Part shown: piece by piece, positions 15,208 through 24,497 of the stretch
How the letters are laid out: each line of letters starts with the position of its first letter
How positions within the stretch are numbered: the first letter of the stretch is position 1
Assembly (NCBI GenBank): GCA_044221335.1
Contig: JBGAPI010000057.1
Span: 1-34,784 of the forward strand
Direction of reading: 5' to 3'
Length of the DNA: 34,784 nucleotides
Origin: JBGAPI01 sp044221335
GTDB taxonomy: Bacteria; Pseudomonadota; Gammaproteobacteria; Xanthomonadales; Ahniellaceae
Made by a program: the position numbers and the translations under genes
Notes under the pieces: model-generated
The model's database searches: none
Told to the model about the DNA's origin: nothing
The model's input: the letters and a program-made list of their open reading frames with translations, nothing else

Positions 15208-17253
15208 TCAATCCTCCTCAACCTTCGGCTTCCATGCCTCGGTCAGCTGCTTCTGTACCTGCGGCGGCACCACTTCGTAGTGCGAGAACTCCATCGAATA
15301 GCGGCCCTGGCCGCCGGTCTGGGCTTTGAGCTCGTTGGAGTAGTCGCGGATCTCGGCGAGCGGGACCTGAGCCTTGATGACCAGTTCGCCGCCGCGCAGC
15401 GAGTCGGTGCCGTTGATCCGGGCGCGCTTGGTCGACAGCCGGCCGGTGACGTCGCCCATCGAGTTCTCCGGCACCTCCACGTCGAGGTTGACGATCGGCT
15501 CCAGCAGGATCGGCCGGGCCTTGGCGATCGCATCGAGGAAGGCCTTCTTGCCGGCGGTGATGAAGGCGACTTCCTTGGAGTCGACCGGGTGGTGCTTGCC
15601 GTCGTAGACGATCACGCGGACATCCTGCAACTGGTAGCCGGCGACCGCGCCGTGCTCGAGCACCATCCGCACGCCCTTTTCGACCGCCGGGATGAACTGG
15701 TTGGGGATGGTCGCGCCCTTGACCTCGTCGACGAACTCGAATCCGGTGCCGCGTGGCAGCGGCTCGATCCGGAGGAACACCTCGCCGAACTGGCCGGCGC
15801 CGCCGGTCTGCTTCTTGTGGCGGTGATGGCCGTCGGCCTTCGAGCTCACCGTTTCGCGATAGGCGATCCGCGGCGGGCGCGAGACCACTTCCACGCTGTA
15901 GCGCTCCTTCATCCGTTCGAGCGTCAGCTTCAGGTGCAGCTCGGACAGGCCGCGCACCACCATCTCGTTCAGCTCCTTGTTGTGCTCGACCCGGAAGCAG
16001 GGATCCTCTTCGCAGAACTTGTGCAGCGCCGTCGCCAGCTTCTGCTCCTGGCCCTTGTGTGCCGGCTCGATCGCGAGGCCGAACATCGGCAGGGGGAAGT
16101 CGAGCGGCTTCAGGTGGATGTGGTCCTCGTCGTGGCTGTCGTGCAGGATCGCGTCGAAGTGGACCTCGTCGATCTTCGCGACCGCGGCGATGTCGCCGGG
16201 GATCGCGTCCTCGACCTCGGTGTGCTCCTTGCCCTTCATCTTGAACAGGTGGCCGACCTTGAACGGCTTGCTGCCGTCGTCGATGAACAACTGGGTGTCC
16301 TTCTTCACGGTGCCCTGGTAGACCCGGAACACCGAGACCTTTCCGACGAAGGGATCGTTGATGATCTTGAAGACGTCGGCGATCACGTGCTTGTTCGGCG
16401 CATTGCTGGTCGCGATCGGCTCGGCGTCGGGGCCGCGGCCCTTGATGAACTCGGGCGGGTTGGCCTCGTTGGGGGAGGGCATCAGGCGCTCGAACAGGTC
16501 GAGGAGCTCCTTCACGCCGGCACCGGTGCGGGCGGAAACGAAGCAGATCGGAACCAGGTGCCCCTCGCGCAGGCACTGCTCGAAGGCGTCGTGCAGCTGC
16601 TGGCCGGACAGGCCCTGCTCGCCTTCCTCGAGATACTTGCCCATCACCTCTTCGTTGATCTCGACGACCTGATCGATGATCCGCTGGTGCGCGGCGTCCA
16701 CCGGGCCGAGGTCGGAGATGCCGGTGGGCTTGAAGAAGCAGTCGACCACCGACTTGGCGTCGTTGGCCGGCAGGTTGATCGGCAGGCATTCGGGGCCGAA
16801 GGCTTCGCGCAACTGCTCGACCAGCTTGCGGCAGTTGCTGCCGTCGATCTTGTTGACGACGAGGATGCGGCACAGCCGACGCGCCTTGGCGTACTCCATC
16901 ATCCGGAGCGTGCTGTGCTCGATGCCGGAATGGCCGTTGACGACCACCGCGCAGGTCTCGACTGCCGCCAGCGCCGACAGCGTGCTGCCGCGGAAGTCAG
17001 GAAAGCCGGGGGTGTCGATGAGATTGACGTGGATGCCGCCGTGGTCGATCGCGGCGATCGACGAGGTGATCGAGTGCTGCCGCTGCTTCTCCATCGGATC
17101 GGTGTCCGACAGGGTGGTGCCGCGCTCGACCGTGCCCTGCTGGTTGAGGGTGCCGCCGGCATGCAGCAGGGCTTCGAACAGGGTGGTCTTGCCGGCAGCG
17201 GCGTGGCCTACGAGTGCGACGTTGCGGATCTGGTCCGTGGTGTAGTTGGGCAT
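15208..17253 (-). CDS. EF-G-like translational GTPase (paralogue, EF-G2 type)
   Basis: This 681-residue protein has the EF-G domain order: GTPase domain with G1 GHAAAGKT (16-23), G3 DTPG (80-83) and G4 NKID (134-137); the domain II barrel; and domains III-V with the LERMKERY, GGAGQFGEV and EFSHYEVVP segments. Switch I reads RQHSITSS rather than the RGITI of canonical EF-G. No str-operon neighbours (rpsL, rpsG, tuf) are present, so it is a secondary EF-G. Related proteins act in ribosome release, stress or unknown translational roles. GGGAGG lies 7 nt before the ATG. It is monocistronic here. Confidence 0.9.
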   Translation of the reverse strand: MPNYTTDQIRNVALVGHAAAGKTTLFEALLHAGGTLNQQGTVERGTTLSDTDPMEKQRQHSITSSIAAIDHGGIHVNLIDTPGFPDFRGSTLSALAAVETCAVVVNGHSGIEHSTLRMMEYAKARRLCRILVVNKIDGSNCRKLVEQLREAFGPECLPINLPANDAKSVVDCFFKPTGISDLGPVDAAHQRIIDQVVEINEEVMGKYLEEGEQGLSGQQLHDAFEQCLREGHLVPICFVSARTGAGVKELLDLFERLMPSPNEANPPEFIKGRGPDAEPIATSNAPNKHVIADVFKIINDPFVGKVSVFRVYQGTVKKDTQLFIDDGSKPFKVGHLFKMKGKEHTEVEDAIPGDIAAVAKIDEVHFDAILHDSHDEDHIHLKPLDFPLPMFGLAIEPAHKGQEQKLATALHKFCEEDPCFRVEHNKELNEMVVRGLSELHLKLTLERMKERYSVEVVSRPPRIAYRETVSSKADGHHRHKKQTGGAGQFGEVFLRIEPLPRGTGFEFVDEVKGATIPNQFIPAVEKGVRMVLEHGAVAGYQLQDVRVIVYDGKHHPVDSKEVAFITAGKKAFLDAIAKARPILLEPIVNLDVEVPENSMGDVTGRLSTKRARINGTDSLRGGELVIKAQVPLAEIRDYSNELKAQTGGQGRYSMEFSHYEVVPPQVQKQLTEAWKPKVEED

Positions 17254-17591
17254 TGCGCATCCTCCCGTTCGGTGCGTGACTCGTCCCGGTTCGACCGGTG
17301 TTGGGAGTCCGCGCGGCGAGCAGGAACGAGGGGGTCGCGCGGCTCGCCCCTACCATCCGCCCGTTGCCGTCCCGGGTCAAGGTGCTGCGCGAAATTCGGG
17401 AAGGCGCGGGGCCGGGCCCGGCGCACGGCGACCGGACGCTGAACATCGGCGCGCGCCGAGGGAGGCGGCGACAGGTCCCGCTCCACGTTCGCCGACTGCG
17501 GACCCGCGACGTGTGGCGAGTGCGCAACGCGCGGTGAGACCGGCGCTATCGGTTGGCCGTGGCGGCCACGTCCAGGCCAGGGGCCTGCTTC
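17254..17591. other. Intergenic stretch upstream of the EF-G gene and downstream of the PhzF gene
   Basis: No gene is supported. Two short stem-loops lie near the 3' end of the PhzF gene: GGCCG-TGG-CGGCC (17555-17567) and CAGGCC-AGG-GGCCTG (17573-17587). Neither is followed by a T run on the minus strand, so they are at best weak transcript 3' end structures. The remainder shows no recognisable signal. Confidence 0.4.
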
Positions 17592-18473
17592 TCAGAGCTC
17601 GAGCCGCACCGCCCCGTCGATGCATGTCACCGCTGCTCCACCCACCTCGATCCGGCCGTCGTCGTGCGTACGGATCTGGACGATGCCGTCGCGGCCGACT
17701 TCGCGGCCCTGGCTGGCGGCGTAGTTGGGCGCGTCGAGCAGGTCGTTGTCGCGCAGGAAGGCAGCGACGGCGACGTTGCCGCTGCCGCACACCGGATCCT
17801 CGTCGATGCCGTCCGCCGGGACGAAGGAACGCACGACATAGCGCGGGGTGTCGTCGCCGGTACGGCCGAACACGGTGATGCCGGTGGCGTCATAGTCGAT
17901 CGACAGGGCCTTCAGCTGCGCCATGTCGGGCTTGAGTCCCCGGACCCGGTCGGCGGTGACCAGGTCGACGACGATCCAGGTCGGGCCCACGTTGACCGCG
18001 CGCGGCGCGGGATTGGATTCGATGGTGACGCCGAAGGCCTTGGCGAGACCCACCGCCAGGGTGAGCTCGGCATCCTCGAAGCGCGCCTCGGGCGCGGTGA
18101 CGAAGAGCTTGCGCTCGGCACCTTCGCCGTCGATGGCGATGGTCAGCACGCCGGCGGCGCACTCCATGGTCAGCTGATGGTCGTGCTGGCGCGCGAAGCC
18201 GGATTCCAGGACGGCGTGGGCGGTGCCGACGCTGGGGTGGCCGGCGAACGGCAGTTCCTGGCGGGGCGTGAAGATGCGCACGCGATAGTCGGCGCCGGGC
18301 TGGGTCGGCGGCAGCACGAAGGTGGTCTCGGACAAATTGGTCCAGGCGGCGATCCGCTGCATCTGTGCGGCCGACAGTCCATCGCCGTCCAGCACCACGG
18401 CGACCGGGTTGCCCTGGTAGGGGCGGCTGGTGAAGACGTCGACCTGCTTGAACGGAACAATGCGACTCGTCAC
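17592..18473 (-). CDS. PhzF-family isomerase/epimerase-like protein
   Basis: This 293-residue protein has the diaminopimelate-epimerase-like PhzF fold. Diagnostic segments are QVDVFTSRPYQGNPVAVVLD (9-28), LSETTFVLPP with the catalytic Glu of the SETTF motif (about 48), TPRQELPFAGHPSVGTAHA and EDPVCGSGNVAVAAFL. The catalytic Asp/Glu pattern appears intact. The start is GTG 18473, with GGAGGT 6 nt upstream. The true substrate is unknown, and most family members outside phenazine clusters are uncharacterised. No phenazine genes are nearby. It is transcribed away from the BNR gene. Confidence 0.9.
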   Translation of the reverse strand: MTSRIVPFKQVDVFTSRPYQGNPVAVVLDGDGLSAAQMQRIAAWTNLSETTFVLPPTQPGADYRVRIFTPRQELPFAGHPSVGTAHAVLESGFARQHDHQLTMECAAGVLTIAIDGEGAERKLFVTAPEARFEDAELTLAVGLAKAFGVTIESNPAPRAVNVGPTWIVVDLVTADRVRGLKPDMAQLKALSIDYDATGITVFGRTGDDTPRYVVRSFVPADGIDEDPVCGSGNVAVAAFLRDNDLLDAPNYAASQGREVGRDGIVQIRTHDDGRIEVGGAAVTCIDGAVRLEL

Positions 18474-18560
18474 AGCTGGACCTCCGAAGGCGAGCCGCGA
18501 CGCTACGGCATGGCTGCAGGTTGGCGCAAGAATCGCAGCCCGCGTCCGATCGTCCGATCC

Positions 18561-18657
18561 GTCAGTGCGAGCGCCGCGAAGCCAACCGGCGCCGTTGCCG
18601 CTCGCGGCGACAGCGCCAGTGAAAGGGCTCGGGACTGCTTCGCTGCGCTCGCAATGA
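18561..18657. repeat. Imperfect inverted-repeat element, copy C
   Basis: The element begins GTCAGTGCGAGCGCCGCGAAGCC and ends CTTCGCTGCGCTCGCAATGAG, about 97 bp. It is the same family as the copies at 14929, 15048 and 22122 but more diverged in the centre. It lies between the divergent PhzF and BNR genes. Confidence 0.65.
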
Positions 18658-18720
18658 GGGCTCGAAGGCGTGACGGATCGCCCGGACGCGGCTGGCCACC
18701 CCGTGGCCGGGGCCACGACC

Positions 18721-18726
18721 TACAAT
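18721..18726 (+). promoter_or_regulatory. Possible -10 box (TACAAT) of the BNR gene
   Basis: TACAAT is 33 nt upstream of the ATG at 18760, and TAGGGA acts as ribosome binding site at about 18745-18750. No clear -35 hexamer is found at standard spacing, so confidence is low. Confidence 0.3.
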
Positions 18727-18759
18727 CGCGGCCTCATTCCACCGTAGGGACCATCGCCG

Positions 18760-21700
18760 ATGAGCGCATCGACCGCCACCCGCCTAGCGATCCTGGTCGC
18801 CACCGCCCTCGCGGCGATGGCATCCCCGAGTTCCCGCGCCAGCGACCCCGTTCCGGACTACCGGGCGTCGACGATCGCGGGCATGGAATGGCGCCTCGTC
18901 GGTCCCCACCGCGCGGGCTGGGGAACGATGGCGGTCGGCGATCCCGCGCGGTCGGACTACTACGTCATGGGCACCGCCGGCGGCGGCGTCTGGTCGACGA
19001 ACGATTCCGGCCGGACCTGGCAGCCGCTGACCGACAAGGTGCATCTGACCTCGGTCGGCGCGATAGCGCTGGCGCCCACGAAGCCCGACCGGATCTATGT
19101 CGGCAGCGGGCAACCGGAACCGCGCTACGACATCGCTGCCGGCAACGGCATGTACCGCAGCGACGACGGCGGAGCGACCTGGCAGTCCATCGGCCTCGAG
19201 GCGACCCGCCACATCGGCGCGATCTACGTCGATCCGCGCAATCCCGACATCGTCGTGGTCGGCGCGCTCGGCCATGTCTTCGGTCCGAATCCCGAGCGCG
19301 GCGTGTACCGCAGCACCGACGCCGGCAAGACCTGGACCCATACCCTCGCGATCAATGCCGACACCGGCATCGTCGACATCGCCAGCGATCCGGAAGCGCC
19401 GAGCGTGCTGATCGCCTCGGCCTGGCAGGCCCGGGTCTATCCGTGGATGTCCTACTTCAAGCCGATCACCGGGCCCGGCAGCGCGCTGTACATCTCCAAC
19501 GATGATGGCATCCACTGGCAGAGGCTTGGCGGGGAAGGCTGGCCGAAGGGCGATCTCGGCCGCATCGCGGTGGCGACGACCCGGGTGAAGGGGCGCCTGC
19601 GCATCTACGCCCAGGTCGACTCCGAGACCGCCGGCGGCCTCTACCGCTCGGACGACGCCGGGGCGCACTGGCTCTACGTCAATCCCGACAAGGGCCTCGG
19701 CGGCTGGTACACGGCGCGCCTGACGGTCGCGCCGGACAATCCCGATGTGCTGTACGTGATGGACCGCTCGCAGCGCAAGAGCACCGATGGCGGCAAGACG
19801 CTCACCATCCCGCGCGGTTCGCCGGGCGGCGACGACTATCACCACCTCTGGATCAGTCCTCGCGATCCGAACCGGATGATCGCGTCCTCCGACCAGGGCA
19901 CGGCGGTCAGCGTCAACGGCGGTGCCACCTGGTCGAGCTGGTACAACCAGCCCACCGGACAGGTCTACCACATCGCCACCGATGACCGGGTTCCCTACTG
20001 GATCTACGCCGGCCAGCAGGACAACGGCTCGATCGGCATCGCCTCGCGCTCGGACTACGGGCAGATCAGCTTCCGCGACTGGCACCCGGTCGGCGCCGAC
20101 GAGCGCGACGACGACATCCCCGATCCCGAGGATCCGAACATCGTCTACGGCTCCGGCCTCGGCGGCCGGCTGTCGCGCTGGAACGCGGCCACCGGCGAGG
20201 TCGCCAACATCACGCCCTGGCCGGTGGGCACCTACGGCAAGCGCGGCAACACGGTGAAGTACCGCTATACCTGGATCACCCCGATCGCCGTGTCGAAAAA
20301 GCCGCCGTTCTCGCTGTACCAGGGGGCGCAGGTGCTGTTCCGCTCCAACGACAAGGGCGCGACCTGGCAGGTGATCAGCCCGGACCTGTCCGGCAAGACC
20401 CGCGAAGGCAAGGCCTGCGAGGCGGATCTCGACCGCAAGGCCGCGAAGGAATGCGGCTTCGGCGTGATCTTCGCGATCGCGCCGTCGCCGCGGAACCCGG
20501 ACGAAGTCTGGGTCGGCACGGACGACGGCGTCGTGCAGATGACCCGCGACGGCGGTGCGCACTGGAACAACGTGACGCCGAAGGGCCTGCCGGACTGGGG
20601 CAAGGTGGCGAGCGTGGACCTGTCGGCGCAGGAGGACGGTGTGGCCTACATCGCCGTCGATCGCCAGCGCGTCGACGATTTCTCGCCACGGATCTACAAG
20701 ACCCACGACTACGGCGCGACCTGGAGCCTGATCACCGAGGGGCTGCCGAAGGACGAGTTCATCGATGTGGTCCGCGTCGATCCGGTGCAGCCGGGCCTGC
20801 TGTACGCCGGCGGCCAGTACGGAGTCCACGTGTCGCTCGACGACGGCGCGCACTGGCAGCCCCTGCAGAACAACCTGCCGACGGCTTGGGTGCGCGACCT
20901 GCGCGTGCATGGCGATGACCTCATCGCGGGCACGCAGGGTCGGGCGATCTGGGTGCTCACCGACATCGCCCCGCTGCGGGAACTCGCGGCGATCAGCGGC
21001 GCGGCGTCGATGGAGCTGTTCCACCCGGCGATCAAGCTGTTCCAGCCGGCGGACGTCTGGCGCCTGCGTCGCAACAACAATCGCGACACGCCGCTGCCGC
21101 CGGAGGAGCCGGCCGGGCGCAATCCACCGAGCGGCGCGATCGTCGACTACTACCTCGCGAAGGACCTGACGACGGCGCTGACGCTCGAAGTCCGCGATGC
21201 CAAGGGCAATGTCGTGCGTCGATTCTCCTCCGCCGATGTCGTCCCGAAGCTGCCGTCCGAGCAGTACTTCAACGACCGCTACGTCCATCCGCCGGCGCCG
21301 CTGTCGGCCAAGGCCGGCTTCCATCGCTTCGTCTGGGACCTGCGCAGTGCGCGGCCGCGCGCGGCCGGCTACAACTATTCGATCGCCGCGATCGACGGCG
21401 AGGACACGCCGCTGCTGCCGGAGGGACTGCTGCAGCCGCCCGGAGGCTATTCCGTCGTGCTGGCGACCGACGGCGGCGCCTGGAAGGAGCTCAAGGCCTT
21501 CGCGCTGCGCGACGATCCGCGCGTGCGCTTCGAGGTGCCGGCATTCGAGCGGCTGCGTGCGCTCTACGACCAGGCCGTCGTGATCCTCGCTCGGGCGGCG
21601 GAGGCGGTCAGCCAGCAGAAGTCGGTGGCCGAGCAGCTGGAGCAGCGCGTGGCGCTGCCCGCAGTGGCGTCGGACGCAGCGCTGGTGAAGGCGTTGGGCA

Positions 21701-22017
21701 CGGCGCGCGAGGCGCTGGCGGTGCTCGGGAAGTCGCCGGACGAGGCGCACCCGTCGATGGCGACCATCGACGAGACCGTCGCCGGCTTCGTCACCGACCT
21801 CGAGAGCAGCGACCAGGCGCCCAATGCTCCCCTGATCGAGGCGGTCGGCCTGTACGGCAAGTACCTCGAGACCGCTCTGGCGGCGTGGCAGCAGGTGCAG
21901 GCGAAGCAGCTCGCCGCAGCGAATGCGGCGCTGACGAAGTCGGGGCAGGCCGTGGTGGTGGTGCCGGACGGGAAGGATCTGGTGTTTCGGGAGGATGAGG
22001 GGAAGGACTTGCCGTAG
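18760..22017 (+). CDS. Large secreted BNR/Asp-box beta-propeller protein (sialidase/sortilin-like fold)
   Basis: This encodes 1085 residues. A signal peptide is likely at 1-28 (basic start, LAILVATALAAMA core, cleavage near SRA-S). About ten Asp-box motifs (SxDxGxxW type) follow from residue 79: STNDSGRTW, SDDGGATW, STDAGKTW, SNDDGIHW, SDDAGAHW, SNDKGATW, TRDGGAHW, THDYGATW and SLDDGAHW. They predict one or two beta-propellers up to about residue 730. The C-terminal third has an Ig/FlgD-like segment (GFHRFVWDL) and a helical, Ala/Gln-rich end. Proteins of this build are often annotated as glycosyl hydrolases, but no catalytic sialidase RIP/Arg triad was identified. A periplasmic or surface binding role is equally possible. 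Confidence 0.88.
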   Translation: MSASTATRLAILVATALAAMASPSSRASDPVPDYRASTIAGMEWRLVGPHRAGWGTMAVGDPARSDYYVMGTAGGGVWSTNDSGRTWQPLTDKVHLTSVGAIALAPTKPDRIYVGSGQPEPRYDIAAGNGMYRSDDGGATWQSIGLEATRHIGAIYVDPRNPDIVVVGALGHVFGPNPERGVYRSTDAGKTWTHTLAINADTGIVDIASDPEAPSVLIASAWQARVYPWMSYFKPITGPGSALYISNDDGIHWQRLGGEGWPKGDLGRIAVATTRVKGRLRIYAQVDSETAGGLYRSDDAGAHWLYVNPDKGLGGWYTARLTVAPDNPDVLYVMDRSQRKSTDGGKTLTIPRGSPGGDDYHHLWISPRDPNRMIASSDQGTAVSVNGGATWSSWYNQPTGQVYHIATDDRVPYWIYAGQQDNGSIGIASRSDYGQISFRDWHPVGADERDDDIPDPEDPNIVYGSGLGGRLSRWNAATGEVANITPWPVGTYGKRGNTVKYRYTWITPIAVSKKPPFSLYQGAQVLFRSNDKGATWQVISPDLSGKTREGKACEADLDRKAAKECGFGVIFAIAPSPRNPDEVWVGTDDGVVQMTRDGGAHWNNVTPKGLPDWGKVASVDLSAQEDGVAYIAVDRQRVDDFSPRIYKTHDYGATWSLITEGLPKDEFIDVVRVDPVQPGLLYAGGQYGVHVSLDDGAHWQPLQNNLPTAWVRDLRVHGDDLIAGTQGRAIWVLTDIAPLRELAAISGAASMELFHPAIKLFQPADVWRLRRNNNRDTPLPPEEPAGRNPPSGAIVDYYLAKDLTTALTLEVRDAKGNVVRRFSSADVVPKLPSEQYFNDRYVHPPAPLSAKAGFHRFVWDLRSARPRAAGYNYSIAAIDGEDTPLLPEGLLQPPGGYSVVLATDGGAWKELKAFALRDDPRVRFEVPAFERLRALYDQAVVILARAAEAVSQQKSVAEQLEQRVALPAVASDAALVKALGTAREALAVLGKSPDEAHPSMATIDETVAGFVTDLESSDQAPNAPLIEAVGLYGKYLETALAAWQQVQAKQLAAANAALTKSGQAVVVVPDGKDLVFREDEGKDLP

Positions 22018-22121
22018 CGGGCGCCCCGGCGCACCGGAAGATCAGTGGGCCCGTGAGCCGAGGCGATCGACGAGCGGGCTTTGGGCTCGGCACTCTGGCC
22101 AGCCGGCATTCCCCGTTTCCC

Positions 22122-22233
22122 GTCATGGCGAAGAGGAGCGCAGCGACGACGAAGCAACCCGGTGCCTCTTGCCTTGGCTGTGGCGCGCCGAAGAGCAGGG
22201 GCGCTGGATTGCTTCGCTGCGCTCGCGATGACG
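22122..22233. repeat. Imperfect inverted-repeat element, copy D
   Basis: It begins GTCATGGCGAAGAGGAGCG and ends GCTTCGCTGCGCTCGCGATGAC, about 112 bp, related to copies A-C. It follows the BNR gene by about 100 bp. The sigma70-like promoter of the next gene begins 6 nt after its end. Confidence 0.65.
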
Positions 22234-22238
22234 GGGTT

Positions 22239-22267
22239 TTGATTTCCTGAGCGCTGGGCCCTATACC
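22239..22267 (+). promoter_or_regulatory. Sigma70-type promoter of the metallo-beta-lactamase gene
   Basis: TTGATT (22239-22244), a spacer of exactly 17 nt and TATACC (22262-22267) match the sigma70 consensus well for such a GC-rich sequence. Expected transcript start is near 22274, giving a leader of about 30 nt before the ATG at 22306, with GAGG as ribosome binding site. Confidence 0.6.
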
Positions 22268-22305
22268 CTGGGTCCCGCTTCCAGAACTCACCCGCGAGGC
22301 AAGCC

Positions 22306-23694
22306 ATGCACGTCGAATTCTTCGGAGCCGCCGGCGAAGTCACCGGTTCCTGCCACCTCGTCACCGTCGGCGAGAAGAAGATCCTGCTCGACTGCGGGAT
22401 GATCCAGGGGGGACGGGAAGAGCATCGCCGGAACGGCGCGCCGTTCGCGTTCGATGGCCGCAAGATCGACGCGATGGTGCTGTCGCACGCGCACATCGAC
22501 CACGTCGGGCGGCTGCCCCTGCTGTCGAAGCGAGGCTATCGCGGGCCGATCTACACCCATCCGGCGACCGCCGAGCTGTCGCGGGTGATGCTGATGGACT
22601 CGGCGCGGCTGGCCGGCGCCGATACCGAGCGCGAGAACCGCCGGCGCGCTCGCAGCGGGCTGAAGCCGATCCAGCCCCTGTACGACGAGGAGGATGTCGA
22701 GCGGGTCCTCAGGCAGTTGCGCCCGGTCGACTACGACCATCGCTTCGAGCTGCTGCCGCGGGTGTTCGCGCGCTTGTCCGATGCCGGTCACATCATTGGC
22801 GCGGCGATCGTCGAACTGTGGGGCGGCAACGGCACCGAGGAGCGCAAGCTGGTGTTCTCGGCCGACATCGGCCCCCGTGGCGCGCCGATCCTGCGCGACC
22901 CGACGATCATCACCGACGCCCATCTGGTGATGCTGGAGAGCACCTACGGCGATCGCCTGCACCGGTCGCGCGAGGAGACCGTCGCGGAACTCGGACGGGT
23001 GTTCGCGAAGGCCCACGCCGACGGCGGCAACGTGCTGATCCCGGCCTTCGCCGTGGGCCGCAGCCAGGAGATCCTGTACTGGATGTCGCAGCACTACCGC
23101 GAATGGGGCCTCGAGCGCTGGAAGATCTCGCTGGACAGCCCGATGGGCGAGAAGGTGACCGGTATCTACGGCCGCTACAAGGACCTGTTCGACGAGGAAG
23201 CCAAGGCCGCGTTCGCCAACCACCACAACCCGTTCTCGATGCCGAACCTCGCGCTGATCAGCGATCCGGCGGCCTCGCAGAAGCTGAACGAGCTCCGCCA
23301 TGGGCAGGTGATCATCGCCGGTTCCGGCATGTGCAACGGCGGTCGCATCGTTCACCATCTGCGTCATCACCTGTGGCGCGAGTCGACCCACGTGGTGTTC
23401 GCCGGCTACCAGGCCGGCGGCACGCTCGGCCGGCAGATCGTCGACGGCGCGAAGACGGTGCGGATCTTCGGCGAGAGCGTTCGCGTCGCCGCGCAGAAGC
23501 ACACCGTCGGCGGCCTTTCCGCGCACGCCGACCAGGCCGGGCTGCTCGAGTGGTACGGTCACTTCAAGTCCCGTCCGCCGGTGTGGCTGGTGCACGGCGA
23601 GGATCCGGCACGCGAGGTGCTCGCCGGAAAGCTGCGCGAGAGCTTCGGCGCCACCGTCGGGCTGGCGCAGCCGGGGTTGTCGGCGACCGTTTGA
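22306..23694 (+). CDS. Beta-CASP metallo-beta-lactamase RNA-processing nuclease
   Basis: This 462-residue MBL-fold nuclease of the CPSF73/Ysh1-RNase J superfamily has the zinc motif SHAHIDH (residues 60-66: H61, H63, D65, H66). Motif 1 Asp is in LLDCGM, motif 3 His in DAGHIIG, and motif 4 Asp in FSADIGPRG. The beta-CASP insertion carries ESTYGDR and the SGMCNGGRIVHHL segment. The C-terminal motif is GLSAHADQ, and the protein ends in the Zn-dependent RNA-metabolism (RMMBL) domain. Its role is probably endo/exonucleolytic RNA processing in the cytoplasm; substrates in gammaproteobacteria are little known. A good promoter lies just upstream. The PPTase gene follows 13 nt later. Confidence 0.92.
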   Translation: MHVEFFGAAGEVTGSCHLVTVGEKKILLDCGMIQGGREEHRRNGAPFAFDGRKIDAMVLSHAHIDHVGRLPLLSKRGYRGPIYTHPATAELSRVMLMDSARLAGADTERENRRRARSGLKPIQPLYDEEDVERVLRQLRPVDYDHRFELLPRVFARLSDAGHIIGAAIVELWGGNGTEERKLVFSADIGPRGAPILRDPTIITDAHLVMLESTYGDRLHRSREETVAELGRVFAKAHADGGNVLIPAFAVGRSQEILYWMSQHYREWGLERWKISLDSPMGEKVTGIYGRYKDLFDEEAKAAFANHHNPFSMPNLALISDPAASQKLNELRHGQVIIAGSGMCNGGRIVHHLRHHLWRESTHVVFAGYQAGGTLGRQIVDGAKTVRIFGESVRVAAQKHTVGGLSAHADQAGLLEWYGHFKSRPPVWLVHGEDPAREVLAGKLRESFGATVGLAQPGLSATV

Positions 23695-23707
23695 GCCGCG
23701 TCCTCCG

Positions 23708-24370
23708 ATGACCGCCGTGCGCGTCGTGCTCGCCGGGCCGGAGGCGGCCTTGTCGTTCGATCCGGACCAGCTGTCGCCGCGCGATCTCGAGCGCTGGCGC
23801 AAGGGCTTCGTCCGCGAGGAAAAGCGCCGCGAATTCGCTGCAAGTCGCGTCCTGCTCGCCTCGGTGGGGCTCCGCGAGTTCGAATTCGGTCCGGGACGTC
23901 ACGCGAGCCTCACCCACAGTCGCGGGCACGCGGCGATCGCCATCGCTCCGCCTGGCTGGTGCATCGGCATCGATCTCGAGTGGCAGCGGCCTCGTGATGT
24001 TCCCGGACTGGAGTCGTGGTGCTACTCCGACGCGGAACTCGCCGCGGCGGCGGCCTTGTCCGCCGAGGAACGCGCCCGCAAGTTTCTCCTGCGCTGGGCG
24101 ATCAAGGAGGCGGGACTGAAGGCGCTGGGCTTGCGGTTTCCCGGGGGATTGCGCGAGGTCGACGTGACCTTCGACGGCGATCGCCCGAGTCTCGTCCGCC
24201 TACCGGGACAGCGGTCGCATCGAACCTGGGCGTGGCGGCCGCGGGAGGATTGCGTGCTTTCGGTGGTGGCGATCCCGACAGAAGGCGCGCTCCCGGCGGC
24301 GGACGAGGTGGATGCCCGTGAGCTGCGCGGCGGCCGCTCGGAATGGGATTTGCTGCTCGCACCGGCGTAG
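23708..24370 (+). CDS. 4'-phosphopantetheinyl transferase superfamily protein
   Basis: This 220-residue protein carries the Sfp-type signature IGIDLEW (D89, E91 as Mg ligands), the WAIKEA motif (W130, K133, E134) and an upstream SLTHSRGHAAIAI block. It is expected to transfer the phosphopantetheine arm of CoA to carrier proteins. No PKS/NRPS or fatty-acid genes are nearby, so the partner is unknown. It is compact relative to Sfp (about 224-240 residues). It starts 13 nt after the nuclease stop without an evident ribosome binding site and may be translated by coupling. Confidence 0.88.
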   Translation: MTAVRVVLAGPEAALSFDPDQLSPRDLERWRKGFVREEKRREFAASRVLLASVGLREFEFGPGRHASLTHSRGHAAIAIAPPGWCIGIDLEWQRPRDVPGLESWCYSDAELAAAAALSAEERARKFLLRWAIKEAGLKALGLRFPGGLREVDVTFDGDRPSLVRLPGQRSHRTWAWRPREDCVLSVVAIPTEGALPAADEVDARELRGGRSEWDLLLAPA

Positions 24371-24497
24371 GGCCCGCCAAGCGCGTGATCGTGGGCGCTG
24401 CTGCGGAGGCGGGCAGGGCCCGTCCTTCGCGACAGCAAGCCGTGCCCGCCCCACGCCGAACCTGTACCCTCTGCCTCCCGCAACACCGACCCCCGGC

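Noticed and set aside
18784..21750. A 988-codon open frame antisense to the BNR gene
   Set aside because: Low-complexity Arg/Ala/Val-rich composition, no family motifs, and full overlap with a gene with clear Asp-box repeats. This is a typical high-GC shadow frame.
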